A stretch of 64,000 nt of DNA, from contig JAHNUO010000008.1 in assembly GCA_019787685.1 (NCBI GenBank), forward strand, positions 558,001-622,000, written 5' to 3'. The translations under genes were made by a program, and so were the position numbers. This DNA comes from Chiua virens. Its lineage: Eukaryota > Basidiomycota > Agaricomycetes > Boletales > Boletaceae. The notes below the pieces were generated by a model that did not search any database, was not told the origin of the DNA, and saw only the letters and a list, made by a program, of their open reading frames with translations. Positions 24,339 to 35,145 of the stretch are shown piece by piece; the first letter of the stretch is position 1, and each line of letters begins with the position of its first letter.

Positions 24339-27178
24339 TTACAACCCTTCAAAGAATGATAGATCCTGCGCTGATAATCCACCCGTCTGTTTCGGCCTTG
24401 TGGGTTGCGATGGCCCAGTTGCGAGAGGGCCTTGGGCACCCAAAGAAGAGAGCAACAGTATAGGCATCGATGTGGAAGGCAAGGGTGGCGAAGAGGGCTG
24501 TAGCTGGTCCCCCACACCAAGTCCTTGGCCTGGGCTGCCCACGACGCCAAACGGCGTCCGCGACATACTTATGGGAGGGTGCGGCGATTGAGTGCCTCCC
24601 ACAATGCTCAGCGATGCAGGTAAGGCCTCTAAACCACCACCGAGAGCATCATCATCACCCAGCAAATCAAAGGTATCTTTTCCGATCAATGGCTTTGGTG
24701 AGAAGGATGACGGCGGGAGTGGAATCGTCATCGCCTTTGATTCATCCGAATCTGGTGAGTTGGGCCACAACAAGCCACCCCGCGCCGCCGCCTGGCTGAC
24801 GAGGCTCTGCGTACGTTGATGTTGTGCGTGGCTAACAGTCGACGAGGAACTTCCATTCAACAAACCCGTCCGAACAGTTGGAGAGGCGAATGTCTGACTC
24901 GGGGTATGGGCATGGTAAACGCGGGTGGAATAAGTGTCGATACGCGGTGGCTGTCGATGTTGAAATTGAGGTTTCACGGGTAATGGAGGTGGCGACGGCG
25001 TGTGCTTCCTGTTCTCGCTTTGGATAGCCGAAGGGGGAGAGACAAAATCATCAAAACTATCCAAAGACGTAGATATCAACGATCCCGTGGAATATAATTG
25101 ATCAGCCGATGCGTGAGATCCAGGGCTTAGTGTCGACGATATAGATGACGAGCTCGGGTAGTGAGTCCGCTCGTACGTACGGCGCGGAGGCGGTGACGGT
25201 GGCGAAGGGGATCTTTTCGAGGGGTATGAATTTGAAGACGGAAATGGTGCAAAGTTTGAGGGTGGAAAAGACGTAAAAGCAGAAAAATCGTCATCAGAGT
25301 CGTAAGAATCGTGGAAAGAGGAAGTATCATTGCTCCTCATTGCAGAAGAGTGGTCATATGCGGCCATCGGAGGGATAATGCTCGGTCGGGGTGTTTGCGG
25401 AGGAGAGAACGGTGGTGGGGGGAGGAGTGGCGGAATAGAGAGTGATGAAGGAGCCTTCGGAGGCAGCGAAAGTGGCACGCTCGACTCTGCAAACAAGACA
25501 GTTGGCATTGCTGTTCCTTTCAGGGACAGAGGTGGGCTTCGCGTATACGAAAACGAATCTGCAGGCCTCGGCGATAATGGAGGAGCCAGGACGGGAATAT
25601 CAGGTGTATGGTTTGTAGGTTGCATCTGGACAGCTGCATTCCCATTCACACCTACGCCATCCATTGTTCCAAGCGCAAGTGTAAGGGGATGACTTGACAT
25701 GACTGGTTGCTTGGGAGGCGGGGGAATTGGAGGTGGCAATTTAGGCGGAAGAGATGAGGAGTCGTTCGCAGCTGTAAGCGTCTCCAAGGCACTACCATTG
25801 ATGTCTTCGTCAGGGGGATCACTTGCACTCGGTACGATGTCAGAGAGGAACTCGATGTCGTCAGAAGAGAGTGCCAATACACTGTGCTGATTGCCTTTCG
25901 CACGCGAAAAGCGATTTAGGAAGCGTGAAACAACTGAAGGAGCCGGTGCAGTTGCTACTGCTGCCGGGTGAGAATCTGCAGGGGGTGGTAGCGGTACCAC
26001 GGGGGCAGCCTTCGACGGCGACGCAGCTCGCGAAGACGATGGATAAGGAACAGACTTGACGCTTTCCACACTGGACCTTGCAGGGGAATTGGACCGTTCC
26101 CTGGGTGTCTCGACGGGGGAAGCTTGAATAGTAGACACTCTGCGGCTCCAAAACGATAGCAAACCACCGCTGGTTGCTCTTTTTGGTTTCGAATCTTCGG
26201 TTGTAACCAGACGATCTTCTTTCTCGAGAACTCTCCACCCGACATGCGCAACATGTGTCGTATCAGGGACGATGTCTTGTTGTTTAGCTTTGATGGACTT
26301 CTCCCATTCGAGAGATCCTTTCGAAGCCAACAAGCGAGAGAGAGGGCTGGCCGCCGACTCAGGCAAATTACGCGTCAGCTTTAGTGCTTCGTTCATCGCT
26401 TTCGCGGTTGCCGTCTCCGAAAATTGCACAGTGGGTGGTAGCGTTGAATCGGGAGGAGCCAACTGAACGAGAAGCGTGGCACTAGGCAAGTATCGAGGTC
26501 ATTACAATGTAAGTCGCCAAGTCGGCACAACGCACATGTCCGAAAGGTCATCGAATCCTGATCTCCAGTTGCCTTCATCGCTGGTCTCAGATTCAGACGC
26601 CGGCCAAATCTCTTGCGAGACTTGCTGGCAATGACAAAGTAAGTATTCTAGCAATTCTGGAGGCTACACTGCTAAGGCATGAGCTGTAGTGTAGGCTTGC
26701 ACAAATGTCGTACCACCGCGCGATTGAGTTTCTCCTTCTCTTGACGAGCAGTTTCCCACTGGTCAGGGGGTTGAGTTGCTTCAGTTTCCGGCTCGGAAGG
26801 GGATGTGGTACCCCATGCCGCGGTCCAACCATTGTCTGAAGGATTGATGATGGCCACGGTACCTTTCTTGACCGACGCAGGCGTACCTGGTGCAGCGTCG
26901 TGAAGGGTAGCATCAGTCGAATCAGGCACGGGATCAGAGGAGCCTGCGGAAGGCGATGGAGGACGAGAAAGCTGGTGATCCGACACGGAAGCAGCATCAG
27001 GCTCTGGAGAGACGCCACGTTCGTCCTGTTCTGAAGTCGTGTCCACCGTGTTGGACTCCCAGGGTGGATCTGAACAACCTTGCTGCCAAACTGTGCCAGC
27101 AGGTGGAGGCCATTTGGATGTACTAGAAGACAAGGTGGACTGGTTCTCGTCCCAGGAAGTGGCCCAGGGATTGTCCAT
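24339..27178 (-). CDS. Proline-rich orphan protein with NPW N-terminus
   Basis: Exons 27178-26714, 26663-26536 and 26481-24339, joined in phase by canonical introns of 50 and 54 nt. The start MDNPWATSWDEN is chosen because no upstream exon is needed and the neighbouring STE50-like start lies 113 bases away on the other strand. The second exon gives PPELLEYLLCHCQQVSQEIW, then WRSGFDDLSD, continuing into IATLLVQLAP. The third exon is about 714 codons, very rich in Pro/Ser, with proline runs (LPPPIPPPP, LPPPPFSPPQ), DTFDLLGDDDA, and ends LSAQDLSFFEGL. I do not recognise a named domain. Short N-terminal acidic/aromatic motifs and proline tracts fit an endocytic or cytoskeletal adaptor, but that is inference only. 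The frame is intact over more than 2 kb, so the gene is surely real. Confidence 0.8.
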
Positions 27179-27290
27179 CGAGTTGATGGTAAGAGGACAA
27201 GTGTAGCACGTGATCTTACATTGAGAGTTGTAGACAAAGTGTGAGTTTGTTCTTCTCCGACGTCCCTCCATCTTTCCCCTCAACACCGTC

Positions 27291-29654
27291 ATGGCCACGG
27301 ACATCGCCAATGGCGGCGACAACATCCTCGACTGGAATGAAGACCGCGTTCACCAGTGGCTCACTTCACTCGGATTTCCGCAGTACGAACAGCAGATCAG
27401 AGGTACCCTGGCTCAACTTTCAGCAGCTTCAGCTTACCTTGTCCCATCCAGAAAACAACATATCGGGAGACGTTCTTTGTCTGCTAGATCCAGAGACCCT
27501 CAAAGCAGTTGGAGTCGCCACCATCGGCCAGAGGTTGACTATCCTCAAAGCAATCTACCAGGCCAAGCTCGCACACCACATACCCATCGACTCGGACCAC
27601 TACGTTCCGCCCTGTATGTCTATGCACCCACCTGTGGCCTCATCCTGACTTATTTCTTGTAGCCGAAGCTCAGGAACGCGTTGTGTCCGTCGAGAAGCTC
27701 AATGACATCGTCAGAGAACAGGGTGAGTGCCTGTCGTTTATTCTTCTCTTGTCCATATTCCAACTACTTCCTGAATCCATAGCACAGCGTGTTTATCATC
27801 TTGAAGAAGATAACATACGTCTAAAGGAGACAGTAGAGATATTACTCGAGGAATTCAGCCAAGTCCGTAATTCGCAACGATCGGTATGAGCATTCTGATG
27901 GCAATCGCTGATGACAATCAACAGCCCGTTCACCATTCCTACAAACAGGACGAACCAAGTTTGAAGCGACAACCCTCGTTCAAGTGGGCACAGTATGTGA
28001 ATCCTACGAAATCTCCCACCAAGCCAGAGATAGAGTCGCCGAATCCCTCGCCGCATCAAATAGAACACGACATTTCTCAGGCTCGGTCAATGCAGCCAAA
28101 TCCACCTCAAGCTGGCCCATCTGGATCACACAGGAACCTAGTACCCGCAGTCGAATCACCTGGCTCCCAGCCACCGCCATCTGCGAGGACCAATCGGCAA
28201 GAAACCTCAGATAATCTCAAGAGTTTCAAAGTTAGCTTGGAGGATCCAACATGGAAAGTACTACCGGCGGCGTTGAAGAAATATAAGATCAATAACGATA
28301 ACTGGCAAAACTATGCCATGTTCATATGTTATGGATCACCTGGTACTCACCACTCTCAACCACACTGCCCTCAACCACTCACCACTTCTTTTCACAGGAA
28401 ATCGCATTGAGCGATGTCTCAGTTATGATGAGAAACCGTTGCTTCTCTTTCAAAAACTAAAGGATGCGAAGAAAAATCCCGTTTTCATGCTCAAGCACAT
28501 CAAAGACATTCGTTCCCCAATTGCGGTTGCTCAACAAAAGCACGCTCTGCGCAAGGCCTCCATTTCATCCGAGCATACAAATTCCAACGCTAGTACGCCT
28601 AACGCCACGCCCCCACACCCCAACAAGCCTGTCGCTGCCGGCCAGGGAAAAGCAATTGCTCGCCCCCCGAAGCTCGAAGTGAGCGATCTATCGGCACCGG
28701 CACCGCCCCTTACAGGCACAATCGCGCAATCTGGTTGGCCCGAGGTCATGTCACCGGTCGTCGAAAACAAAACAGGCGAGGAAAGAGACAGTGTTCGAGA
28801 GAGTGCTACGTTGGTCAATCCAAGCACCTCCGACCTCACCAAATCCAGATTGACGATCCTGAGTGGATCATCCGACGCAGAGAGCACAAGGAGAGAGATG
28901 CCTCCGTCGATGGGTGTTTCATACGCAGTGGCGATATACCCTTACATGGCAGAACAAGAGGACGAATTTGATGTCGTGGTGTACGTGACTTCACTCTCCT
29001 TTACAAGCTTGCAGTCGTCTCACCTAGACGTATAGTGGGGATACCTTTGTTATACTTTCCCGAGCCCGTGGGTGGTGGGTTGTCCAACGGGATCCGACGG
29101 GCTCTGGTGTTGTGGATACAGATACCTCGAAACAAGGGTGGGTACCTGCGGGTTGTTTGTTGGAAACAAATGTTCCGGTTGCATCAGCGATAGCCGAAGC
29201 AACAGCGGCAGCCAAGGCATCTGGATCCCCAGATGTCTCGGAAAACAAGACACCAATTTTGCCGTTGAGCATCATATCGACGAGCTTCCCTGGAATTGCG
29301 TTGATGGACTACGAGAAGAAAGGAGACGAGGAGTTGAATCTGGCAAAAGACGATGCGTTGAGGGTGTTCAAGCGATATAATCATTGGTCATACGTGCGTT
29401 TCCACTTTCTGACTGTATCCCTGGCTTATCCTACTTTTTCGTAGGCCGTCAAGGAGGAAGGCGGCGATCGTGGCTGGGTACCCTCTTGGTTCATTGGGAA
29501 GGTGCCAACTCCGGGCGCGCCACCAACACCAAGCACAAGTGCAGCTCCAGCAATGAACAACGGACCCTCTCTTGACGCTGATGTTCCAACTCAAAACCAG
29601 GTCTCGCCAATGTCGTCTGCATTCCCTGGTTCGATGCAGCCTAGACTCGCATGA
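27291..29654 (+). CDS. STE50/Ubc2-type MAP-kinase pathway adaptor (SAM, RA, two SH3 domains)
   Basis: Adaptor linking Ras/Cdc42-type signals to the Ste11-class MAPKKK. Domains in order after splicing: N-terminal SAM (ILDWNEDRVHQWLTSLGF through LTILKAIYQAKLAHHIP), a coiled coil (VYHLEEDNIRLKETVEILLE), a Ser/Pro linker, a Ras-association domain (FKVSLEDPTWKVLPAALKKY, then RIERCLSYDEKPLLLFQKLK and FMLKHIK), a long linker, and two SH3 domains (YAVAIYPYMAEQEDEFDV with RGWWVVQRD and GWVPAGCLLE; then GIALMDYEKKGDEELNL with DRGWVPSWFIGKV). Yeast Ste50 has SAM and RA; the added SH3 pair is the basidiomycete arrangement known from Ustilago Ubc2. At least seven short introns are needed. Start 27291 is head to head with the proline-rich orphan. 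Confidence 0.9.
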
Positions 29655-30098
29655 CGACGTGTATAATCATCATCCGGTGCTTCTATCTTCAGGTTTTCTA
29701 CTTTCTTAACGATTTCTCTTACCCCTGATCTTCTGCATCCACCTAATGTTGCACGCTACCACATCGGTTGCATCGCTATCTTTCATTCTTGTTAATGCTC
29801 ACATATTCCACACGGACACATATCTCGATCGCTCCTTTGGCTCGATAGTACAACAATCCGGTTACGCATTTATCATGACATGGTTTTTCCTGGGTTCAGA
29901 TGATCATGGTACAGGATGGGTCCACTTCTTTACGTCAACGTCTTGTCCACCGTCGATATCTTGTATCATATCACTAATGATCCGTACTACGAATATTTTT
30001 TGTACGGATCGATACGGATAGACAACTTGCACTGCATGATGTGTCGTGGACATTAAATGACGGAGGAACACGGCTATATTGAAAGTGTCGAACCCTAT
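29655..30098. other. Convergent 3' intergenic region
   Basis: Lies between two converging genes (STE50-like plus, Nudix minus). T-rich in parts; only unsupported short frames. Probably the two 3' untranslated regions. Confidence 0.5.
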
Positions 30099-31124
30099 CT
30101 ATTGGTATACTCTCAATATCTTCATCAGGCGAGAAAGGTACCAGCCTGTTAGTCCCCACACTTCTAGCCTCCCACCATGCATTTCCGACTGTCCTTGCTT
30201 GTCATTTGACACCCATGGGCTGTCGGGTATAAGGTCCGAGGCGTCAATGGCCCAGTATAACGCTCCACCACGGAGGAATGGCGCCGGTCTGAGCCGGACA
30301 CGCGATACGAGCGCGTCCAGCGGGAGATGAAATATGGTTGCGACCTCGGGTTGAGATATCGTCAGCGATGCGAGGGATATCGACGGAAGCGGGGTGTCCA
30401 TGTCGGTCTCGTTCAACGCCTTCCGGCTCTGATGGGTATCATCGAGACTGGTCTGGCTGAAAAGGGCGCCTGATGGATGCCCGGAGTGCCGCGCGCGTTC
30501 ACGCGGATAAATAAAGCCCTGGGCCAGCCGGATAAGACGAATGACGCTGTATGGGCGAGGGAGGGACGTACGACATAGGGCCACACACGGAGACCTTTGA
30601 GGCTCAGTTCGACAGGGCCAAAGTGGCCCAAGACCTCGATCTGCGCCGGCGGGATGCCCACTTCTTCGTGTGTTTCCCTCAGGGCAGCGGCCAAGAACGA
30701 CGGGTCCGTCTAGTGTAGGGATGCATTATGTTACCAGCGTCGAGGAGACAGTATCAAGCTACCTTGTCTACCCGGCCACCCGGAAAGCTGACGACCGAGT
30801 CGGGCCAGGAACAAGGACGATGCGGCAGTGGACCCACCTGACTTCACCGGCATGTGACCTGAGCTTGCCTCTGACCTCGAGCAGCACGCCGGGAGTGTTA
30901 TTCACGTTGCAGAATGGGACGAGGACAGCAGCGTGTCGTTCTTTCGGATCCGGGGTGATGTCAGGTTGGTTCGCAACCGCAAGTGCATGTCTGATCTTTG
31001 TGAGGGAAACGGGGGTGAAGGGGGCGGTGAGTGAGATGATGGGGGAAGTCGGTGCGATAGTCGGTGTGGTGAAGGCTCTGGTCAACATGTTTCCACTCTG
31101 ATTCGGTGTGAGGAGCACGCGCAT
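30099..31124 (-). CDS. Nudix hydrolase, CoA diphosphatase type (PCD1/NUDT7-like)
   Basis: Predicted to hydrolyse coenzyme A or acyl-CoA diphosphate bonds; relatives act in peroxisomes. The N-terminal part contains ERHAAVLVPFCNVNN and GVLLEVRGKLRSHAGEV. Two short introns then give SFPGGRVDKTDPSFLAAALR and the Nudix helix ALRETHEEVGI. The LR-H-GEV-FPGG signature just before the Nudix box is the UPF0035 motif that marks CoA pyrophosphatases. A further exon starts GFIYPRERARHSG and ends at the stop at 30099 with LEVWGLTGWYLSRLM. The start is the first methionine (MRVLLTPNQSGN); a second in-frame Met is 12 codons later. No clear peroxisomal SKL end: the protein ends RVYQ. Confidence 0.9.
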
Positions 31125-31609
31125 GCAGCCAACGTGGTCGTTTCGACTGGCTGGACATCCTTGGAGACCAGCTTCCTAGTTCCTTCGAAATTAGCAGGGA
31201 CTTCAGAGGACAGCGTGATTCATCAGATTCTGGAAGGCTTGGACGTGCACATCAGCCTCATTGTACTATCATGCCGCGTTCAAATTCCTCAGGATTGACT
31301 TCATCCAGGTCGTTACGTTCTCGCGGGGTGATAAACCCTCCCCATTTCAACGCTTCCTTATCTGTAACCAATATCCAGGAGATGCTTGATTTTCTTACCA
31401 AAGGGTTATCTGAGATAGGTCACAGATATCGATACGGAATCAAGCTTCAGTTTTTGTCCTGCACCTGAGTCAGTACTGTATACGATTACTTTTTTTCTCT
31501 GCTTGTAACAATAGCGAGATGTGCAACAACTATGGTGATTGGACACTGGTACATATCTGACATGATGAGTAACTAAGTTAGAGATCCCGAACTTGACCTT
31601 CACTTCCTT
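31125..31609. other. Divergent intergenic region of Nudix and CDK7 genes
   Basis: 485 bases between two divergent start codons. Contains short unsupported frames only; presumably both promoters. No TATA box obvious at a fitting distance. Confidence 0.5.
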
Positions 31610-33130
31610 ATGGATGCCGTCGAAAAGGCCAACGCTGAACGTCAGAAAAAATGGTAGACTTTCTCTGCTCGTTCTTGCGTGCCATCTTGAATGTCCGCAT
31701 CACAGGATAAAGGACCAGAAAGTTGGTGAAGGTACCTATGCAGTCGTCTATAGAGGTTCGTCATATTACGCCTTGTAGTGCCACCCCCTTCATACCACAC
31801 CAACAGGTCGCGAAGCGTCCACCTCGAGAAAGGTTGCCATCAAGAAGATAAAGGTCGGCCAGTTCAAAGATGGCCTTGACATGTCTGCCATTCGCGAAGT
31901 CAAGTACCTTCGCGAGCTACACCACCAAAACATCATCGAGGTGCGTCATGCCCCTGTCCTCTTGTACAACGCTTATCCTATACCGCCCAGCTCATGGATG
32001 TCTTCTCCTCGAAAACGAATCTCAATCTCGTCCTCGAATTCTTGGACAGCGACCTTGAAATTATCATCAAGGATCGCACCCTCGTCTTTCTGCCTGCAGA
32101 CATCAAGTCGTGGATGGCAATGACCTTTCGCGGGCTCGAGTTTTGCCATCGCAATTTTGTTCTCCACCGGGTACCTCTACCCTTGCATTCTGACCCGGAT
32201 TCCATCTCGTGTTGCTGACATATACGTCTTCCAGGACTTGAAACCCAACAACTTACTCATCGCCTCGGACGGACAACTCAAACTCGCCGACTTTGGTCTC
32301 GCCAGAGACTTTGCCGACCCCGGGTACAAAATGACATGCCAGGTCATCACGCGGTGCGTCCACGTCTCCTGCCAACCGTCATCGCCTCACCACACACTAC
32401 CCTCTCAGCTGGTACCGACCCCCTGAACTTCTTTTCGGCTGCCGCTACTACGGCACTGCCGTCGACATCTGGTCCGTCGGGTGCATATTTGCAGAGCTTA
32501 TGCTACGCACGCCGTACCTTCCCGGCGAGTCTGACATGGACCAGGTCAAGACCATCTTTCGAGCGCTCGGAACGCCGACGGAGGAGGATTGGCCAGTGAG
32601 TGTCTACTGTCGTTTGTCAGAGTGCCATGTATCCGTCACTTCCTTTGACACTACGCTGACTTGATTGCGCGCACACTCGATATCAGGGCTACACGAAACT
32701 CCCAGATTACGTTACCGTAGGACAGTTCCCCCGCGCGCTCTTGCGAGACCTCTTCACCGCCGCTTCCGGGGATGCCCTCAACCTGCTCAGTCGATGTCTC
32801 ACGTACGAGCCGCGAAAACGGATCAGCGCACGAGAGGTACGTCTCTTTCTCTGCTTGGTATCCATACAGAGGCCCCACCACGTTCTCTGACAGGCCCTTC
32901 ATCATCCCTACTTTACGTCCCTTCCCTTCCCAACACATCCATCCAAGCTGCCCAAGCCTGCCTCCACCCAGTCCCGGCCACTCGAAGAAGTAGACGGAAA
33001 TGTCGAAGTGTCGTCCTCGGGCCCAGCTGTTAAAGCTGCGCCGCCGAACAAGTTGAAACGCAAGCTCACATCGCCGATAGATGGGCTACGACCGTTGGCA
33101 CGCAAGTTGGATTTCGGTCAGGCATTGTGA
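31610..33130 (+). CDS. CDK7: Cyclin-dependent kinase 7 (TFIIH CTD kinase, Kin28/Mcs6 orthologue)
   Basis: Eight exons: 31610-31653, 31706-31755, 31807-31940, 31991-32170, 32235-32353, 32409-32595, 32687-32836, 32894-33130; total 1101 nt, 366 residues, all phases agree. Motifs: glycine loop [19 protein letters not shown] lysine, the PSTAIRE-like helix as [15 protein letters not shown], catalytic [19 protein letters not shown], and activation segment [20 protein letters not shown]. The kinase phosphorylates the RNA polymerase II C-terminal domain within TFIIH and can act as CDK-activating kinase. The activation-loop threonine is kept (MTCQV), but the position of the extra serine in the human T-loop is aspartate. 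The tail after the kinase lobe is short and basic ([20 protein letters not shown]). Confidence 0.97.
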
Positions 33131-33332
33131 CCGTTCATGGGTTTCCTTCTTGTAGGGTGTACATATGTATATGTCCATGATATTAAGCACCATTTCTTGC
33201 TCGATCGATCGTGTAGAGATATGTCCCGCGGGGGTTCATATACTATTTTTAGCCTTGACAACCCCCCTTGGTAGCGACCAAACTTGTACACTCACAGTCA
33301 AGTCCCCCGGGTTCGCTTGACTATCGTTCAAT

Positions 33333-34937
33333 ATGGAGGGTGTAAAATCAGCCAAGTACGTGCATCCAGGTCTACTTTAATGCAGCAAATGCTCATCTCA
33401 CAATTTCGCAGGAGACGCAAGCTCACCGACAAATCCATCCCAAATGCACTCGCCCAGATGCCCGACTTCGCGCAAGAGTCTCAAATGTATCAAAATTTAT
33501 TGGAGATGGAGAAGAAGCTAGATTGGACCATGACGAGGAAAAGAGTTGAGGTGCAAGACGCGTTGGCGCGAAACCCGACCGTAGGTCTTCGCCCTCGCGA
33601 TGATTCCAAACGCTCATACGAATCTCCCGTAGACAGCACGGACACTGAGGGTTTTTGTCAGCCATACGGTTTCTGGCCAACCCTGGCAAGTCGGTGAGGG
33701 CGACGGTGAAGGCGACACGGTCAACTTTGAAACTGGACAAGGCATTCCGGCATGGTCGTTAAAAGTCGAAGGACGTCTCCTCGAGGTGTGTCTGATTTGG
33801 TACCTCAATCTCACCCTTTGCATTGTGTTGAGAAGGTGTACAGCTACCCAATCAACGTTCTCGAGACAAGACGCCACCACGCAAGTTTTCGACATTTATC
33901 AAGCGGATGATCATGGAACTGGATAGGGATCCTCATTTGTACCCGGATGGGAACATCGTCGAGGTGTGTCGCGAGCTTTTTTTTGTGTGAATACCATGTT
34001 GACAAGGTTCGTAGTGGCCTCGACCTCAGGGCGTTCAACCACCACTGGATGGTTTTACGATCAGACGGATGGGAGATCAACCGACACGCGTCCGAATTTT
34101 AATGCATCTCGAACATACTCCAGAACAGTACAAAGTTAGTCCTGATTTAGGTAACTTTTTTTCGGGTCATGCCTCGCAGCCATCTGACGTTGGCGTGCTA
34201 GCGTACGTGTTGGGGATCAAGGAGGAGAGCCGGATAGGTGTCATACAAACGTTATGGAACTATATCAAGCTCAATGGTCTGCAAGACAAGGTTGACCGTC
34301 GGAGAATCAAGGCAGATGATTATTTACGACCAGTGCGTGGATAGTGCTCTGCTGTGGGTAAACCTGTGCTGAGTTTTTGGTTTTCCAGATTTTCGGTGGG
34401 GATTCGATCGTATTTCAACAACTGCCTGAGCTGGTGAACCGCCACCTTATGCCTCCCGACCCTATCATATTGTATTACACATTCAATCCCGGGGTTCCGC
34501 CTCCCGAGCGACCAACTGCTTGGGATATAGAAGTCAAAATGGAGGACACGACCGTGAAAAATCGAATGGCAGTGATAGTGCAGTCCAGCAAAGAGAGCGT
34601 GCAGGACCTCGGCAAATTGGATGAGGAGGTATGTTACTCGAACATGCTACGCCAATTTGATCTCAAGTATAGCCAGATATCGCTCCTCGCGCAGTCATTA
34701 CATAATGCGCACACGAAGCGCGTATTCCTGCAAAGTTTTGCAGAGGACCCAGCAAGATTTATCCAGACATGGCTGGAATCGCAGTCGCGAGATCTGGAGA
34801 GTGTCCTTGGGAGTGGGCCAAGCGAAGGTGCCACGATTCGCGCAGAAGAGCTGCGGAGGAGTGATTTCTTCAGGCTTCCGTGGGTGGAGGAAGCAGTTGC
34901 AATACAAGAAGGCATGCGATTGGCTTCGAAACCATGA
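33333..34937 (+). CDS. SWI/SNF complex SWIB-domain subunit (SMARCD/BAF60, Ssr3/Snf12/Rsc6 family)
   Basis: Subunit of SWI/SNF or RSC-type chromatin remodellers. The first exon (33333-33355) encodes MEGVKSA and splices to the signature KRRKLTDKSIPNALAQMPDF. Next come LDWTMTRKRVEVQDALARNP, RTLRVFVSHTVSGQPWQVGE, FSTFIKRMIMELDRDPHLYP, and WPRPQGVQPPLDGFTIRR. The SWIB/MDM2 fold follows: YKVSPDL, then YVLGIKEESRIGVIQTLWNY, IKLNGLQDKVDRRRIKADDY, and IFGGDSIVFQQLPELVNRHL. The C-terminal part is SQISLLAQSLHNAHTKRVFL with a predicted helical region. Introns are canonical and phases agree. The gene follows CDK7 on the same strand, with 202 bases between them. Confidence 0.93.
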
Positions 34938-35145
34938 AAGTATATTGCTGGTAAAACCTATAGTGTCAAGCACCCTTGACGGGCGATTTTTTGAGACCAC
35001 GTGGCGCCGGTACTATGAGCTGCACTTCTTGCTGTAGCTACGTACGTCTTAACATAACGTGAATGCTCGTATAGTTTGGATTGACCAATAAAGACGAGAA
35101 AACTACATCGATGCCCGAGTACCAGTTTGTGTAAAGTAAATATAT

